Assembly: GCA_001953115.1 (NCBI GenBank)
Contig: LSSL01007182.1
Span: forward strand, 1 to 17,451
Length of the DNA: 17,451 nt
Origin: Smittium mucronatum
Lineage: Eukaryota > Kickxellomycota > Harpellomycetes > Harpellales > Legeriomycetaceae
Direction: 5' to 3'
The translations under genes were made by a program, and so were the position numbers. The notes below the pieces were generated by a model. The model saw only the letters and a program-made list of their open reading frames with translations. It was not told the DNA's origin and made no database searches. Of the stretch, positions 1-10,300 are shown one piece after another. Numbering within the stretch: position 1 is the stretch's first letter; each line of letters begins with the position of its first letter.

Positions 1-799
1 TGAGTAAATTGCAAAAATGATCATTTTTTTGAAAATCTTTGCAAAAATAATCATAATTTAAAAATAATATCAAAAATAGTCAAAATCAACTATCACATAC
101 TTTCTTTCGGCAAATGAAGTTGATTTTACTATTTAATAATAAAAATAGTATCGTGTTAACCAAAAAAAATTTAAATTTACGTTATTTTTTTTTCGGTTGA
201 GACAATTATAGCAATATTTGTATTTAGTAGACTTTTATGAACGTGAAATTCAAAATTCAAAATACTAAATCTATTCCGTAATTAGGTCTTTTAAACTGGA
301 GAAATTTTTCTTTGCACTGTTTGCTTTTTTTCTCGCACAAATAAGCTCAAAATGTTCAAAACAGATCGCAAAGTCTTGGAATTCGGTCTGAAGAAGGGAT
401 CGAAATTGAGAAACCTGAAGAAAATATAAACTTCAAGGATCGAAAGATTAAGATTTTAGTTTAAAAAATCGAGATTTTTATTAAGAGGTAACCCATTCAA
501 CAAATTTATACCTTTTTATATATTGAAATAATAACAAGATCTATTAACGCAGGACTTTGGTTTATTTATAGACAATTTAAGAGCAGTCACAGTTTTTTAT
601 GAAAATTTCAACATCCGAAATTCTAAATCGGAAACACGCCAGCCTTAGACTGAAGCAGCTATCCCACAATCCAGAATCCATATTTATAAGAAGTATAAAT
701 ATTTAAAATGAAGTTGCTCAAACAAGTCAAATTTCTAGTTTTTTTACTGTACATACTAAAAGCTTTTTATCTGATTAAAAAAAAGAGAAATAGTTAAAA
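1..799 (+). repeat. Left terminal inverted repeat of the MULE
   Basis: Pairs with the reverse complement of 3046-3843. The inner limit is where TAGTTAAAA (791-799) stops matching TTTTAACTA (3046-3054). The outermost 60 bases contain the motif GCAAAAATRATCAT twice (around 11 and 40), a sub-terminal repeat of the kind transposases often bind. The left outer limit is set by the right-hand partner; homology could run further left, outside the window. Confidence 0.92.
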
Positions 800-879
800 T
801 TTTTGGTTTTGGCGCTATGGAAATCGAATATTCAGACCACGGCGGAAGTTTTGATAATTAATTTGATTCGATTAATTTT

Positions 880-2524
880 GTGATCACCATTTTCAGGAAT
901 AAAATTACGGCCGAAAATTTTTTAATAAACCAAAATATCGAAATGATTAGCCGATATAGTATTTCTTATAATTCTAAAAAAAGGCTTTCTGAAAAATGTT
1001 TATATAATGAATGTAACTATAGATTCAATATATATTTGAAGCACGGTGGTTTTTTTCATTTAATTAATAACAGTGAGCACACTTGCTATCGTTTTGGCCT
1101 TAAACTTAGGGGGAAAACAGTTAATAAAACAGCAAAATCATTATTAGAAGCTTGTTCTGAGTCGAGGCCATCCGAAGTTAAAAATTTTGCTTTAAAAAGA
1201 TATGGATCGCATGTTTCATATTCTATGACTCATATAGGGATAGAAAGAATTAAAAGTCATACCGCCAAGGAGCAAGAAGAAAAAATAGTAAATATAAAAA
1301 ATCTTCTTGAAAAAATATCATGGCTTAATTCGGGAACTGAATAAGATTTTAAGAAAAAAAATGTAAGATCTTATAGCTTCTCAACATTTATTCAGCAATG
1401 TGTAGTTTATGCTAAGAGCTCTATTCCGGTTATACCTTTGGATGCTTGGGATTTAAGTTCTAGATATTCGGATTTAATATTAATTTCTTCATCAATTTCA
1501 GGTATGGGTAATATACTTACATTATTTTTTGAAATATAACCTTCTTAAAACACTGAAGCATTGTAGGTTTTTCTCAAAAATTTAAAAAAAATAGAAATTT
1601 TTTATCAAAAAACCAAGATATAGTTTTGATGATTGATGGTTTAAAGGGTATTGAAAACTATGTATCAAAAGAATTCACTAATTCTAAACATTCCAGGTGC
1701 CTTGTACTTATAAAAAATATATATTTTTGGAAATTTTGGAAAAAATATTAGTTCAGTACTTTATTATGCAGCAAAGTATTCAAACAAAAATTCTTTTTTT
1801 GGAAAAGATGGACGGAAATAAATGTATTGATCCAAATATCTTTAGTTATATAAAGAGCCTAGGTTACAAAAAATGTGCCTCTTCATACTTCCCCGTTCCA
1901 AGATATGGGTTATATTCTTCTAGCACTTCCGGATCAATAAATAATTGGATATCCAAGGAGGGAAATAAGCCTTATTTCGATCTCATAAATGGATTGACTT
2001 TAAAAATTTGAGTGAAAATTTTTCAAAGATTCAAAATTATTCAAGAAGAAGTGTCCGAATTTTCATAAAAATTAAAAGAGATTCTTCAAAAAAACTTAAT
2101 TTCTGGTAGTATAGAATTTCCAGAAAATTTGATGAAAATTTATTTAGTGTGGAAAATTATAGAGGTTGATCAAGAATTGTAGACTTCCAATATAAGGATT
2201 GCACCCGTGGATAAATTAGAGAGCACCAAATGACCTGCATACACTAATTTAGAGTGATCACATTCTTGAAATAATCATGAAATTTTTATTGGAGAGATTT
2301 ACAGAAAAAAGGAAATTTCGCTGGCTTATAGTTTCCATTTGAGCCCGAGAGATATTAGTGAGGTTTCAAGAGATATAACGACTATGCCATCTTTTTTAAA
2401 AAAAAGCATCGACGAAGACCAAAGAAAAAGATATATCCTAGTTTTGGAGAATCAAAAAAAATTCATAGTGTCAGTTGTTGAAATTTTGGAGAGTGTGGAC
2501 ACAATAAAATACTATCAAGGGTAA
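880..2524 (+). pseudogene. MULE transposase pseudogene
   Basis: A run of broken frames that together read as a Mutator-like transposase. Bases ~880-1344 (no ATG in frame) encode the N-terminal DNA-binding part, including a C..C-type finger ending in EHTC and the family-like stretch RPSEVKNFALKRYGSHVSYS. At 1380-1540 comes the first catalytic block, VIPLDAWDLSSRYSDLIL, with the first Asp at 1441-1443, followed by GMGNI. At 1621-1730 comes the second block, MIDGLKGIENYVSKEF, with the second Asp at 1635-1637, then HSRC. The C-x-x-H histidine expected just after it is a Leu codon at 1707-1709. The 1745-2010 frame contains RYGLYSSSTSGSINNWI, where families normally have the catalytic Glu; here it is Gly (GGA at 1931-1933). 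Bases 2011-2524 carry the decayed C-terminal end. Several stops and frameshifts separate the blocks. Family identification is from remembered motif patterns. Confidence 0.85.
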
Positions 2525-3045
2525 TCCCAGAACAAAATATTCCTTTTTAAGCAAATGGATTTTAATTATCAATTCATTTCAAATATCAAATAAAACTATT
2601 TCATCAGAGGGGTTTAAATTTCTATTTACTACATTTTTTAATGGATACACATTATTTTTATTTTTTGAAAAGATGTTTATTTTTAGAAATAAGATTTAGA
2701 TAAATAAAAAATGTTAATTATTGAAAGTTAAAAAAGTTCAATTGAAATTCTAAGGTTTTTAAAAAAGTATCCATTAACTAATAGTTAGCTAATTTTATCG
2801 ATGTAACCATGAATTATTTCTTTTAAATTTCAATTAATTTTAATACGATATAATTAAACAATTAACCATAGAAAAAATCGCATAATTAAATTAAGAGACA
2901 AAAAACTAGTCAATTCTTTTCATATCAGGTATATTATATTTATTGTATTCAACATTATAAATTTTCATAACACTTATAATTTAAAAATAGCAATAAAAAC
3001 TTGGCTCACTACAAACGCTTAAGTTTCCCTATCATCAAAATCATT

Positions 3046-3843
3046 TTTTAACTATCTCTCTTTTTTTAATCAAATAAAAAGTTTTTAGTATGTACAGTAA
3101 AAAAACTAGAAATTGGACTTGCTTGAGCAACTTTATTTTAAATGTTTATACATCTTATAAATATGGCTTCTGGATTGTGGGATAGCTGCTTCAGTCTAAG
3201 GCTGGCGTGTTTCCGATTTAGAATTTCAGATGTTGAAATTTTCATAAAAAACTGTGACTGCTCTTAAATTGTCTATAAATAAACCAAAGTCCTGCGTTAA
3301 TAGATCTTGTTATTATTTCAATATATAAAAAGGTATAAATTTGTTGAATGGGTTACCTCTTAATAAAAATCTCGATTCTTTAAACTAAAATCTTAATCTT
3401 TCGATCCTTGAAGTTTATATTTTCTTCAGGTTTCTCAATTTCGATCCCTTCTTCAGACCGAATTCCAAGACTTTACGATCTGTTTTGAACATTTTGAGCT
3501 TATTTGTGCGAGAAAAAAAGCAAACAGTGCAAAGCAAAATTTCTCCAGTTTAAAAAACCTAATTAAGGAATAGATTTAGTATTTTGAATTTTGAATTTCA
3601 CGTTCATAAAAGTCTACTAAATACAAATATTGCTATAACTGTCTCAACCGAAAAAAAAATAACGTAAATTTAAATTTTTTTTGGTTAACACGATACTATT
3701 TTTATTATTAAATAGTAAAATCAACTTCATTTGCCGAAAGAAAATATGTGATAGTTGGTTTTGACTATTTTTGCTATTATTTTTAAATTGTAATTATTTT
3801 TGCAAAAGGTTTCAAAAAAATGATCATTTTTGCAATTTACTCA
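3046..3843 (-). repeat. Right terminal inverted repeat of the MULE
   Basis: Reverse complement of 1-799 with scattered substitutions, mostly transitions, and almost no length differences. Its outer end reads TTTGCAATTTACTCA and stops at 3843. The sequence after it (TATTTTTTTGTATAAGC) belongs to the flank and forms part of the older transposase relic next door. Confidence 0.92.
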
Positions 3844-4800
3844 TATTTTTTTGTATAAGCGTTAAAATAGAAACGAAATTGCTACAGCTAGATTTATAAA
3901 AAGATGAATAAAAATAGGTGTATTTTATTATCATATAACAATATCTTTGAAAAATAATAATCGAAAGTAACATCATATGAATACTTTTAAATTTTTCAAG
4001 CAACAATTAATTTGTTTGAACGATTTATGATATTAAACATTAATTAATTTTGGCAAAAAGTAATTAATTGAACATTTCATAACCGCAACTGAAACACCAT
4101 CAGCAATAAAGACAACTATATGGTTTTTTAATATAATCCCATAATCAACTAGTTCATTTTTGAAAATTCCGACCGCCTTATTTTTAGGAATATAATTATC
4201 TATTCTTAACATACTGAGTGCTACAAAAAAAATTCTTTAGTGTTTAGATTGATCCCCGTGTATTTTTTGTTTCTTATTGAATTCCGTTCATTCAGAGTTA
4301 TTTAAAACAGACCTACAAGGCTTGTAATTTTGTTAAAAACACTTTTTATTTTTAAATTTACTTCATAATCATACACATCAAATATAATCTCGATTCCTTT
4401 CTTTGTCTTTGGTATTTTATATCCTTGTGAATTCCATCCATTTTGAACTTCCTCACTTTATGAAAAGGTAAAAAAGATTTTATACACAAGGCTACCAGCT
4501 TGGCTATAATTTTTTCTGGATATATGATTTTTTTTTCATTATGGAAAAATTACCGACTCTATTTAGGGGTTTGGTAAAGAATATCTTTTTTTCATCCTTA
4601 AAGCAAAAATGTTTATGTATAATATGTAATCTTTTATGGTGTATTAGCTTTATGAAGTTTGAAATTTGCTCACGTTTTATACATTTAATCCTTTTATCAT
4701 CTTTATAATGAACCGTTAAATGTTTTTAAACCTCTGATTTTTTTTCAGTTATAGAAATCCAAAAGTAGATTTATTAAGACATTTTTTAAACAAAATTAAT
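3844..4800 (-). pseudogene. Relic of a hAT-like (CGGBP1-related) transposase
   Basis: Minus-strand frames, read from 4800 downward, give pieces in the order expected for hAT transposases related to human CGGBP1. A finger-like remnant KHLTVHYKDDKRIK lies near 4680-4745. A segment resembling the domain after the finger (AKLVALCIKSFLPFHKVRK) lies in a 50-codon open stretch near 4355-4510. A catalytic-looking block IVVFIADGVSVAVMK, with the Asp codon at 4099-4101, is followed by YFLPKLINV, comparable with the family's 'DAAPYM...YPNLIHVTC' pattern. A last open stretch runs from 4006 into the MULE end. Stops and shifts are everywhere, so the gene is long dead. Individual matches are weak; the support is their order and spacing. 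It could still be chance similarity in AT-rich DNA. Confidence 0.4.
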
Positions 4801-5551
4801 ATTGTGAATGGATTTTTTTGTTATAAATATACTTATCCTTCAGTACATGAACTGAAGATTTAAACTATCTTTTCACCAAGTATTTTTTTTATGTGTTATA
4901 TATTAATCAGCTACTAAAAAATGTATTATCCGATTAAAGTTTGTATACTTTTTTGTGGATAAATCGTTAAATAAATAAATTCACAGAAGTTTTTAGATCA
5001 TATATGCAAATCAAAATCAAAATCAAAAATATTAAAAAGCAAATCAGCGTATTTGATTTTTATTGAGTTAATAAAAACAGTTTTTCGTTTTTATATAAAT
5101 GTACTTTTTTTTAATTGTATTTTTGAAAAAGAAATGCTTTTTTGAGCTTTTTAAAATATTGAGCCTGTATCAAATATTTACTTATGTTTTTGTTTTTAAA
5201 TGAACAAAACTGCAGAATCACAAAAACATCTTACATTTTTTAAAAAAAAATTATATAAAAAATTTTACTTGGCGCTGATGTTTATATATTTTTATGAGAG
5301 TTTTTTAATCTTTTAAAATCGGTTTGCACAAAAATTGACCAAAATTTTGGTTATTAAATACATTTTAATGAAAATCAATTATTTAAATTATATAAATCTT
5401 TTCTATATTAGAAAAAATATATAGGAATTACAAGCGTAAAACCAATAAAATTTTCGGTGCGTAATAAAATTTAAGGAATTAACTTTTACATAAAAATAAA
5501 ATTTACCGATAAAAAGCTCTAAAAAAGCATGGTTAATTGAAACAAGAAAAA

Positions 5552-5605
5552 TGATTAATCGATTAATTTTTTAATCGAGGAAAAAAACTTCATATCGATT
5601 AATCA
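5552..5605. repeat. Inverted repeat with perfect 12-bp arms
   Basis: TGATTAATCGAT at 5552-5563 is mirrored by ATCGATTAATCA at 5594-5605, with a 30-nt loop that itself contains another TTAATCGA. The sequence could be a cruciform or a protein-binding site; no function is evident. Confidence 0.6.
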
Positions 5606-6143
5606 AACCACGCCAATAACGTTAATATCAGAACATAGTTTTTTAGATCCGATTCAAGATTTATTTTGTTGTTTAAGGGTTTTTATAGATTCTTTTTCTT
5701 CCAAGAATTTATATTAGAATCATTTTGCTTAATAAATATATGACGCAGCTTCTTCATTTAGGCATGGTAATATAGAAATCATAGGATTTTTAGGGAGTCT
5801 ATTAAACTCGATTTTAATCTATCTTAGATTATAGGATATCTTACGTTAGAAAAAATAATAAAGCGCATTTTCTATGTATTCTAGTTTTTCAATTGGGTAT
5901 TTCATATCATCTTACCTAGATGTAAAAAATACCTATATTTAAGAAAAATATATCTATTTCAATATCAAATATAAAATATAAAATATATATAAGAAGAATT
6001 CTCTAAATAAAAAAAACACGTATCCATAAAATAAAAATACGGTATATTTTAACCTTCGCATTATACATCTCATGAATTACTACTCGACTTTACATGATCC
6101 ATTTATGTATAATTGAAGATTCCGGTAATACAGGTCTTTACAG

Positions 6144-6162
6144 AAACTCAATACTTGAGTTT
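6144..6162. repeat. Small perfect palindrome (8-bp arms, 3-nt loop)
   Basis: AAACTCAA-TAC-TTGAGTTT. It is too short and AU-poor in loop to assign a role; it lies about 1.2 kb upstream of the dynactin start codon. Confidence 0.5.
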
Positions 6163-6641
6163 GATTCAGATCTTCGATGAACCAAATTCATTCTTATATC
6201 TGGTATAGGAAATCCACTTTGAAATTCAGGCCTTTAGATATAATTACTCCAACCCAGATTTTTCTTAAAAAAATACAGCAAGAATAGTCGACTCATCTTT
6301 TAGATTATTAACAGTATTCCACGTATTCCAATTTAGGTTTCAAAGTATTCGATAGTCAACAAAAGCACTGCCAATAAAATACAAGTTTTGTTCAAGTGAG
6401 ATACAGAGTAACATTACTATTGGCTATAAAATGGTAGCAAAAATTAGATTGCCAACTGATAAATAGTTGTGTTGTTTTTATTTGGTTTGTATTAGTTTAT
6501 TTTTACTGCATTCAAAATAATATAACTTTCGATTGTATTTGTGGTTTATTATACAATTGGGACAATTCCCAAAAAAACATCACCTTCCATGGAATAAAAA
6601 CAAATTGAGTTTGATTTCTTTCTAATCAGACACATATAAGA

Positions 6642-6783
6642 GATTCTTTTCAGGACCAGACCTTTTTTTACTATTCAATGCATTGGCTAAAACCATTTTA
6701 TTTCAACAATGAACCAATAAAAATCGAAAAAAATGTGCTGTCATATAATTTTCCACATTTTGCCTCTAATAGATTTCTTTTTG
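6642..6783 (+). repeat. Dispersed repeat, copy A
   Basis: Aligns with 15404-15540 and, less well, with 15815-15930. Shared anchors in order are GATTCTTTTCA, GACYAGAC, CATTGGC, AACCAATAAARATSGA, a TATAATT-like block, CACWTTTGCC and GATTT.TTTTTG. The copies share order and spacing without long exact identity, so this is an old repeat family, perhaps a MITE-like or SINE-like element. No terminal repeat or coding capacity was recognised. Confidence 0.55.
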
Positions 6784-7340
6784 AAGCTCCAGCTTTAATT
6801 ATCCAACAATTTTATATATTATCTGAGTGGAATATTTTCAAATCAATAAATAGTTGAAATTTATTAGACAAGTGTCTGCTATCAAATAGAATATCCTATT
6901 ATTAATATAAACGTTTTTATTGGAACATTTTCTAATAATATGTGAGCTCAAGTTCAGACAGGACCTAGGCCAATCATAATATCTAATTAACTTGATGCTT
7001 AGTATAAATCGGGCCCAATAATATAATAGATTTAGGCTTGTTCTACAATAGAAGGATGATTGTTTATTTAGCTCTAAATATAACTAAGATTAACCGTATT
7101 CACAAAAATAGTAACCCATTGAGTGTTAGGAGTTGGTGAGTTTATATAGCTCTTGGATAAGCTTACACAGATATAGTCAGCTTTGACTGAATTCACTTTC
7201 AATCATAAAATTACACATCCTTATTAGATATTTTCTGGATTTGTCGGTTCTGAATATTCCCAAAGTAAATTTCGAAACGTTTCACGGGAAATCAATACCA
7301 CATAACATTTTGCAGTTTATTCCTGCAGGTTTCCCCCTTC

Positions 7341-10300
7341 ATGAATCGTAACGATGGAGAAAAGCCCTTAAACAGAAGGGATTCAGGTAGAATAGGGCCT
7401 GGCAGCAATTCTAAAAGACCTGATTCATCTCAAAGAAAAACTTTTCTCTCTCCTCTGAATTCCCAATTTAGTACAGACAGCCGTACTGCATCTCCTGATG
7501 GACTTTCTTCTCCTTCCTTTGATAATTCACCATCCATGAATTCTAGAATAAAAGTGGGTGTGCCAGTTATTGTTCAGGAAAAACGTGGTGTAGTAAAATT
7601 TGTAGGAACAACCCACTTTAGTCCTGCCACCTGGGTGGGTGTCGAACTCAAAGATCCCCTAGGGAAAAATGATGGTTCTGTAGAAGGAAAAAGGTACTTT
7701 GAAGCTAAGCCCAATCATGGTTTATTCATTAGACCTTCCCAGTTAAAAATCGAAATTTCTCCAGAAACCCCTATCTCTTCATCATCATATGGAATTCCTC
7801 CTAAAAAACTTCGAGTATCCAGTGTTGCTAGTGAAAATTCCGCCTTAAATACCAAATTGGACAGCAAAAAGACTTCTATTATCGCTGATTCTAGTCTGCC
7901 TCTTGTTTCCAAATCACCCACACCCTCAATTGGCAGCCGAAATTCTAGCTCCTCGAGACTAAGCTCCTCTCATTCCGTCATTCCTAGAAAATCTTTAACT
8001 AAAAATAACGAATCATCCAATCGCTTATCCATTAACAACACACCAATTCCCCGCCAGCCTGTCACCCCTGTTGCTAACATGATAAGACCGCAGAGCCATA
8101 TAGAAACCTCCTCCTCTTTATCCAGATCACAAAGCCATTCTTCTGTCGAAGTAACTGAATCAAAAACAGACATCAATGACTTGAACGAAAAAGAAGATAG
8201 CGAGAACAATGATGCTCAAGTAGATACTCCCTCTCAATCTAACATTTTAAGTAGGCCCGCTCTTTCGATGGACGAATCAATTATGTATGAAAATACACCT
8301 ATTTTGAATAAAGAGACCCAATATGTGCCAATGGTCCAATATGAGGAAATAAAAGCTAAACTGAAGTTTTTGGAACAGAAAAGAGTCGATGAGAGAAATT
8401 TAATATCTGAAGCTGAAGAAATCAAAAGTCATTACAATCAAACAAAACGTTCCCAAGAAAAGCTAATTTCTAAAATCAAATCTCTTACTTCAGAAAACCA
8501 ACAGCTTAGTGTTGACTCCAAAAAATTCCAAGAACGTTTAGAAGCCTTAGAATTAACTCTTGAAGAGGAACGTGGTACTCTTGAAATAGTCGCTATTGAA
8601 AAAGAAATGGCTGAGGAACAAGCTGAGGGCTTCAAGCAGGAATCTTATATTTTTAAAGAACAATTAGAGGAACTCAAAGTTCGGCTTAAACTTTACGAGG
8701 GTACTGAAGCTATTGATTCTAATGATTCTAGCAGTTTAGACTCAGCCCAAATACGTGCCAAAAACATTAGACTATCTGAAGCCCTAATATTGCTTAGGGA
8801 TGAAAAAGAGCTCGAAATTGAAGATTTAAAAGATAAAATCAAGGAACTCGAAAAATCCTCCATTTCTAATAAACAGGCCGCTTTGAGCTTTGAAAAACAA
8901 ACAGTTGAAATCCAACAATTACAAAACGCCATTATAGAACTTAAACAGCGACTAGAAGATTCTGAAGATTCAGAGGAATTAATAATTGAACTCGGTGAAA
9001 GGAACTCTAGACTTTCTGAAAAGATAATGGACCTTGAGTCACAAGTTGAACACTGGCAATCCATGTATGAAGTAAGTGAAGAAATGTACGAAGGACATAC
9101 AGAAGAAGTTAAACAGTTAAATTCAGAGATATATAAATTGGAATGGCAAGTTCGTCAGCGAGATGATACAATATCTTCTCAAAATGCAACCATCGAAGAA
9201 AATCTTGCAATTATTGGGAAATTTAGGGAAGCTGTTACCCAGCTACAAAAGGAAAAAAATAATGCTACTGAGAGGGAACAAGAAATTCAACAAAAGTTTG
9301 AATCCACTGGAGAAGCTACTAAGAACTTGGAGAAGCTTGCCTACAAAGCTGGTAGGGCAATGCAGGTTGTTACCTCCAGGGAGATAGAGCTAGAACTCAA
9401 AAAAATGGAACTTAGCCAGGCTCTTTATAAAATCGACATTTTATTGACCTACGTTCCAGAAAATGTAATCAAGGAAAACCTTGATAGTATTTCTCTTTTA
9501 ATAATTCTTAAAAAAATAGAGTTTGAAGCCGATTTGATGTGCAAGCAACTTGAGCAACCTCAAAGCGAATCCGATACTGTGAATTTTGAGTTTTATTCAA
9601 CTGCCGTATCCCGTCGTTTATTAGCAATTACTGCTAGAAAATCTGGGATTCTATCTCAAATTTTAGAAACAAACAGTGAGTCTGAATTTTCCAAATTTGG
9701 ATATTTACTTCAAGACGCTTCTGCCGCCCATAAAAGATTAAATGAAGTCGTTAATTTAGCCCTGAAAAACGAAATGCAATTTTCATTGACTTTACAGATA
9801 GCACAAGTAACCTTTGATCTTGTTTCTAAGATTTATGAAAGAGTCATTCTAACTAATCACGATAATATATTGCTTAGTAACCTTTTGTATGCTACTTCCG
9901 AAATCGGATATTGCGCAGATGAAATCTTGTGTTTTCTTTTGTATCTATATCAAAAGTGCGATCCTGATTTGTTCGATGCGGTTAATGTTACTGAAGGTGT
10001 TAAGTCACTTAAAATTGAACTGGTTAGATTACAGATTTCACTTCAAAAAATAGCAAAGTCAAACATGACCTTTGTCCCCGATATTGAGCTGGATTTCCTT
10101 TCCGCTGTTGATCAAATCCGCACTGTAATGTCTTTCTGCAACTTTATCAAAGTAAACTTAGCCGAAAGTTTTGAAATTGAAGACCCAGAAAATAATCAAT
10201 TTAAAATACCTAATGAAGTTTTCGTCAACTTAATGGAACTAGCTAATTCCAAATTCTTCAATAACGATTCGAAGTTAGAGAATCATCTCTTTGATTCATT

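Larger units (their letters stand above)
1..3843. mobile_element. Degenerate Mutator-like (MULE) DNA transposon with ~800-bp terminal inverted repeats
   Basis: The first ~800 bases reappear as a reverse complement at 3046-3843, so the segment is bounded by perfect outer ends reading TGAGTAAATTGCAAAAATGA inward from both sides. Between the repeats lies a plus-strand reading region that matches MULE transposase motifs in the correct order: the N-terminal DNA-binding segment, two catalytic Asp regions and the C-terminal SINNWI segment. Long TIRs of several hundred bases are typical of TIR-MULEs. The repeats differ at about 14 of the first ~483 positions I aligned by hand (~3%), so the insertion is not recent. 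MULEs usually make 8-11 bp target duplications. The right flank begins TATTTTTTTG, but the left flank is outside the window, so the duplication cannot be confirmed. The element cannot transpose by itself because its transposase is broken. Confidence 0.9.
4801..7340. other. Non-coding AT-rich spacer upstream of the dynactin gene
   Basis: No reading frame on either strand looks conserved. The stretch holds a TCAAAA-type microsatellite near 5007-5030, a 12-bp inverted repeat at 5552-5605, a short AAATATA-rich tract near 5965-5990, a small perfect palindrome at 6144-6162 and one copy of a dispersed repeat at 6642-6783. From about 6040 onward the base composition becomes less extreme, which may mark the 5' leader or promoter zone of the downstream gene. 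I saw no tRNA-like B box and no rRNA. Confidence 0.6.

Noticed and set aside
2339..2524. 61-codon plus-strand frame as a separate small gene
   Set aside because: It starts at a TTG and fits the decayed C-terminal end of the MULE transposase, so it is included in that pseudogene.
1..3843. Possible retroelement or viral insertion
   Set aside because: The repeats are inverted, not direct, and the internal motifs are those of a Mutator-like transposase; no reverse transcriptase or capsid signature is present.
4981..6200. Search for tRNA genes and CRISPR-like arrays in the spacer
   Set aside because: No convincing A/B boxes or cloverleaf were seen, and the short repeats are simple-sequence tracts without regular spacers.
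7715..9064. Several minus-strand frames of 63-123 codons within the dynactin gene
   Set aside because: They lie antisense to a strongly supported conserved gene, are Ser/Leu-rich as expected from its codons, and show no domain.
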